The notes under the pieces are model-generated. The model saw only the letters and a program-made list of their open reading frames with translations, was not told the DNA's origin and did not search any database. This document shows, one piece after another, positions 5,448 to 7,271 of a stretch of 7,271 nt of DNA (position 1 is the first letter of the stretch; every line of letters starts with the position of its first letter). The translations under genes and the position numbers were made by a program. Source of the DNA: Deltaproteobacteria bacterium (lineage in GTDB: Bacteria; Desulfobacterota; Desulfobacteria; Desulfobacterales; UBA11574); assembly GCA_019313505.1 (NCBI GenBank), contig JAFDBA010000111.1, positions 1 to 7,271 of the forward strand, given 5' to 3'.

Positions 5448-5453
5448 TATAAT
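5448..5453 (+). promoter_or_regulatory. Perfect -10 box close to alaC
   Basis: TATAAT at 5448-5453 would start transcription near 5460, just ahead of the alaC ribosome site. There is no good -35 at 16-18 bp; the nearest TTGTCA (5416-5421) is 26 bp away. An activator-dependent promoter, or a chance match, is possible. Confidence 0.3.
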
Positions 5454-5477
5454 CTTTGTAACTAAGGAGTTATTTTT

Positions 5478-6644
5478 ATGAAAACGTTTGCCAGACTCGA
5501 TCGTCTTCCACCGTATGTATTTACAGCGGTTAACAAAATTAAAATGGACGCCAGACATGCCGGAGAGGATATTATAGACCTGGGAATGGGAAATCCTGAT
5601 ATGGGTACGCCACAGCACATTGTGGATAAGCTGACAGAAGCCGCCCAGAAACCGCAAAACCACCGCTATTCGGCATCCATGGGTATCACCAAACTGAGAA
5701 TGGCCATATCTGGCTGGTACAAACGAAGATACGATGTCGATATCGACCCCGATACAGAGGCAATTGTCACAATCGGTGCCAAGGAAGGAATATCACATCT
5801 TGTCCTTGTCACCATCCGACCCGGAGACGTAGTTTTCACTCCCACGCCAACTTACCCGATCCATCCCTACTCGGCAATTATTTCCGGGGGTGATGTAAGG
5901 GGGATCCCCGTGGGCCCCGGCAACGATTTTTTCGATAACCTGATGCACGCCACCAGACAGACCTGGCCGAAGCCCAAGATTTTAATTATCAGCTATCCCC
6001 ATAATCCGACCACAGAAGTCGTTGATCTTAAATTTTTTGAAAACATCGTCGCTTATGCAAAAGAACATGATATACTGATCGTCCACGATTTTGCTTATGC
6101 GGATCTGGCATTCGACGACTATAAACCGCCCAGTTTTCTCCAGGTCAAAGGCGCCAAGGATATTGGTGTTGAATTCTTCTCACTTTCAAAGAGTTACTGC
6201 ATGCCAGGCTGGCGGGTAGGTTTTTGCGTGGGGAACAAAGAAGTTGTAGGCGCCCTTCGCCGTATAAAAAGTTACCTGGATTATGGTATTTTTCAGCCAA
6301 TTCAGATTGCATCTATTATCGCCTTAAACGGCCCCCAGGAATGTGTCAAGGAGATATGTGATATCTATAAAGCACGAAGAGATGCTCTGATATCAGGTCT
6401 CAACCGTGTAGGCTGGGAGATAGAAAGTCCCAAAGCTACCATGTTTGTATGGTCTAAAATTCCTGAAAAATATATAAATATGGGCTCCGTGGAATTTTCC
6501 AAAATGCTGATTAATAAAGCCCAGGTTGCTGTTTCACCTGGTCTGGGATTTGGCCAGTACGGCGATGAATATGTGCGTTTTGCTTTGATAGAAAACAAGA
6601 TGCGCATAAACCAGGCCATAAGAGGAATACGAAAGATAATGTAA
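5478..6644 (+). CDS. alaC: AlaC-type PLP-dependent aminotransferase (glutamate-pyruvate aminotransferase)
   Basis: The product is 388 aa, a fold-type I class I/II aminotransferase in the cytoplasm. It follows E. coli AlaC closely along its length: RLDRLPPYVF at 6-15, GEDIIDLGMGNPD at 29-41, AIVTIGAKEG at 95-104, PTYPIHPYSAIISG at 124-137, and the cofactor residues Asn176 (YPHNPT), Asp204 and Tyr207 (VHDFAYAD), Lys238 forming the PLP Schiff base (FSLSKSY), and Arg367 binding the substrate carboxylate (YVRFALIEN). AlaC makes alanine from pyruvate and glutamate; relatives are also annotated as LL-diaminopimelate or aspartate aminotransferases, so specificity is not fixed by sequence. The ATG at 5478 has a strong AAGGAG (5464-5469) 8 nt upstream. 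hom follows after 22 bp, suggesting an aspartate-family or alanine amino-acid operon. Confidence 0.92.
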   Translation: MKTFARLDRLPPYVFTAVNKIKMDARHAGEDIIDLGMGNPDMGTPQHIVDKLTEAAQKPQNHRYSASMGITKLRMAISGWYKRRYDVDIDPDTEAIVTIGAKEGISHLVLVTIRPGDVVFTPTPTYPIHPYSAIISGGDVRGIPVGPGNDFFDNLMHATRQTWPKPKILIISYPHNPTTEVVDLKFFENIVAYAKEHDILIVHDFAYADLAFDDYKPPSFLQVKGAKDIGVEFFSLSKSYCMPGWRVGFCVGNKEVVGALRRIKSYLDYGIFQPIQIASIIALNGPQECVKEICDIYKARRDALISGLNRVGWEIESPKATMFVWSKIPEKYINMGSVEFSKMLINKAQVAVSPGLGFGQYGDEYVRFALIENKMRINQAIRGIRKIM

Positions 6645-6666
6645 TTCCTGTCCAGGAGCGGATTGC

Positions 6667-7271
6667 ATGAAAAAAATAAATATTGGTTTGCTTGGCTGCG
6701 GCACGATCGGCACAGGTGTTGCGAGAATTCTTATTAAAAACAGGGACCTTATCCGTTCCAGGGTCGGAGCCGATTTGAACCTGAAATATGTTGCCGATGT
6801 CGACCTGAAAACTGATCGTGGAATACGTTTTGATAAGGGAGTCTTTATTAGCGATGGGTATAAAGTGGTAAATGACCCTGACACTGATATTATTATCGAA
6901 TTGATCGGGGGAGAAGGGATTGCTAAAGATCTTATTTTTAAAGCCATTGATAATGGCAAACAGGTGGTTACTGCAAACAAGGCACTGCTTGCCGTCAATG
7001 GTAATGCCATATTCAAGGCCGCAACCGAAAAAGGGGTTGATATTGCTTTTGAAGGCAGCGTGGGCGGCTGTATGCCGATCATCAAATCGTTGCGGGAATC
7101 TCTGGTTGGGAATCACATAAAATCCATGGCAGGCATCCTTAACGGCACCTGTAACTACATCCTCTCCAAAAGCACGGAACACGGCAGCAGTTTTGAAACC
7201 ATGCTGGCCGAAGCACAAAAAAACGGGTATGCCGAGGCGGACCCGAGCCTGGATATCGAAGGAATCGACAC
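6667..7271 (+). CDS. hom: Homoserine dehydrogenase, N-terminal 201 residues (cut by window edge)
   Basis: The frame opens at ATG 6667 and runs off the right end without a stop after 201 codons; the family is usually about 430 aa when it carries a C-terminal ACT domain, which is out of view. The enzyme reduces aspartate semialdehyde to homoserine with NAD(P)H, the branch point to threonine and methionine. Visible are the Rossmann dinucleotide loop GCGTIGTG at 10-17, ELIGG at 78-82, VTANKALLA at 101-109 with the conserved catalytic Lys105, EGSVGGCMPII at 129-139, GILNGTCNYIL at 156-166 and GYAEADPSLDIEGID at 187-201. AGGAG (6654-6658) lies 8 nt before the ATG. The gap to alaC is 22 bp with no terminator, so co-transcription is likely. 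There is no N-terminal aspartokinase fusion. Confidence 0.97.
   Translation, partial: MKKINIGLLGCGTIGTGVARILIKNRDLIRSRVGADLNLKYVADVDLKTDRGIRFDKGVFISDGYKVVNDPDTDIIIELIGGEGIAKDLIFKAIDNGKQVVTANKALLAVNGNAIFKAATEKGVDIAFEGSVGGCMPIIKSLRESLVGNHIKSMAGILNGTCNYILSKSTEHGSSFETMLAEAQKNGYAEADPSLDIEGID

Noticed and set aside
6511..7218. 235-codon minus-strand open frame over the alaC end and hom
   Set aside because: It is antisense to two genes with complete family motifs and its translation has no recognisable domain; it is a shadow.

Overview
The window looks like chromosomal housekeeping DNA from a Gram-negative, probably a Desulfobacterota (sulfate-reducing deltaproteobacterial) lineage. This rests on protein character (AlaC-type aminotransferase directly before homoserine dehydrogenase, a PrmA-like methyltransferase after mltG, the KHFPGIG form of NagZ), moderate GC with AT-rich intergenic DNA, and intergenic repeats of a kind I associate with these genomes. 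It is an inference from family resemblance, with no species marker in view.

Left block (1-2493, + strand): the 3' end of mltG (peptidoglycan endolytic transglycosylase), a PrmA-like methyltransferase, then a roughly 290-bp gap holding a 7-nt tandem repeat, a promoter candidate, a 14-bp hairpin and a GC-rich repeat of the 'CTCTGCG' type, and then nagZ (muropeptide-recycling GH3 hexosaminidase). MltG and NagZ both act on cell-wall glycan.

Middle block (2494-5015): a decayed gap of about 300 bp separates nagZ from the convergent purM-tsaD genes. On the minus strand this gap carries a 44-codon remnant of the N-terminal domain of an integron-type tyrosine integrase, cut off exactly at the nagZ 3' end. 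About 110 bp behind its 5' end is a 62-bp imperfect inverted repeat with TAAC/GTTA ends, resembling an integron attC site, whose right end supplies the tsaD stop codon. purM (purine synthesis) and tsaD (tRNA t6A modification) are both on the minus strand, with a possible 43-codon gene between them that overlaps the purM stop.

Right block (5016-7271): a 462-bp divergent intergenic region, then alaC (alanine-type aminotransferase) and hom (homoserine dehydrogenase, cut by the window edge), separated by 22 bp and read as an operon. The intergenic region contains a purM promoter candidate, a + strand promoter candidate, a 122-nt element with two mutually exclusive sets of pairings, and a second 67-nt element that can fold as a three-way junction. 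This looks like a long structured leader, or a dispersed mobile repeat, ahead of an amino-acid operon.

The most interesting places are the integrase/attC-like scar at 2492-2800, the structured leader at 5186-5397, and the small ORF at 3850-3981. I see no intact mobile element, CRISPR array, tRNA or rRNA.
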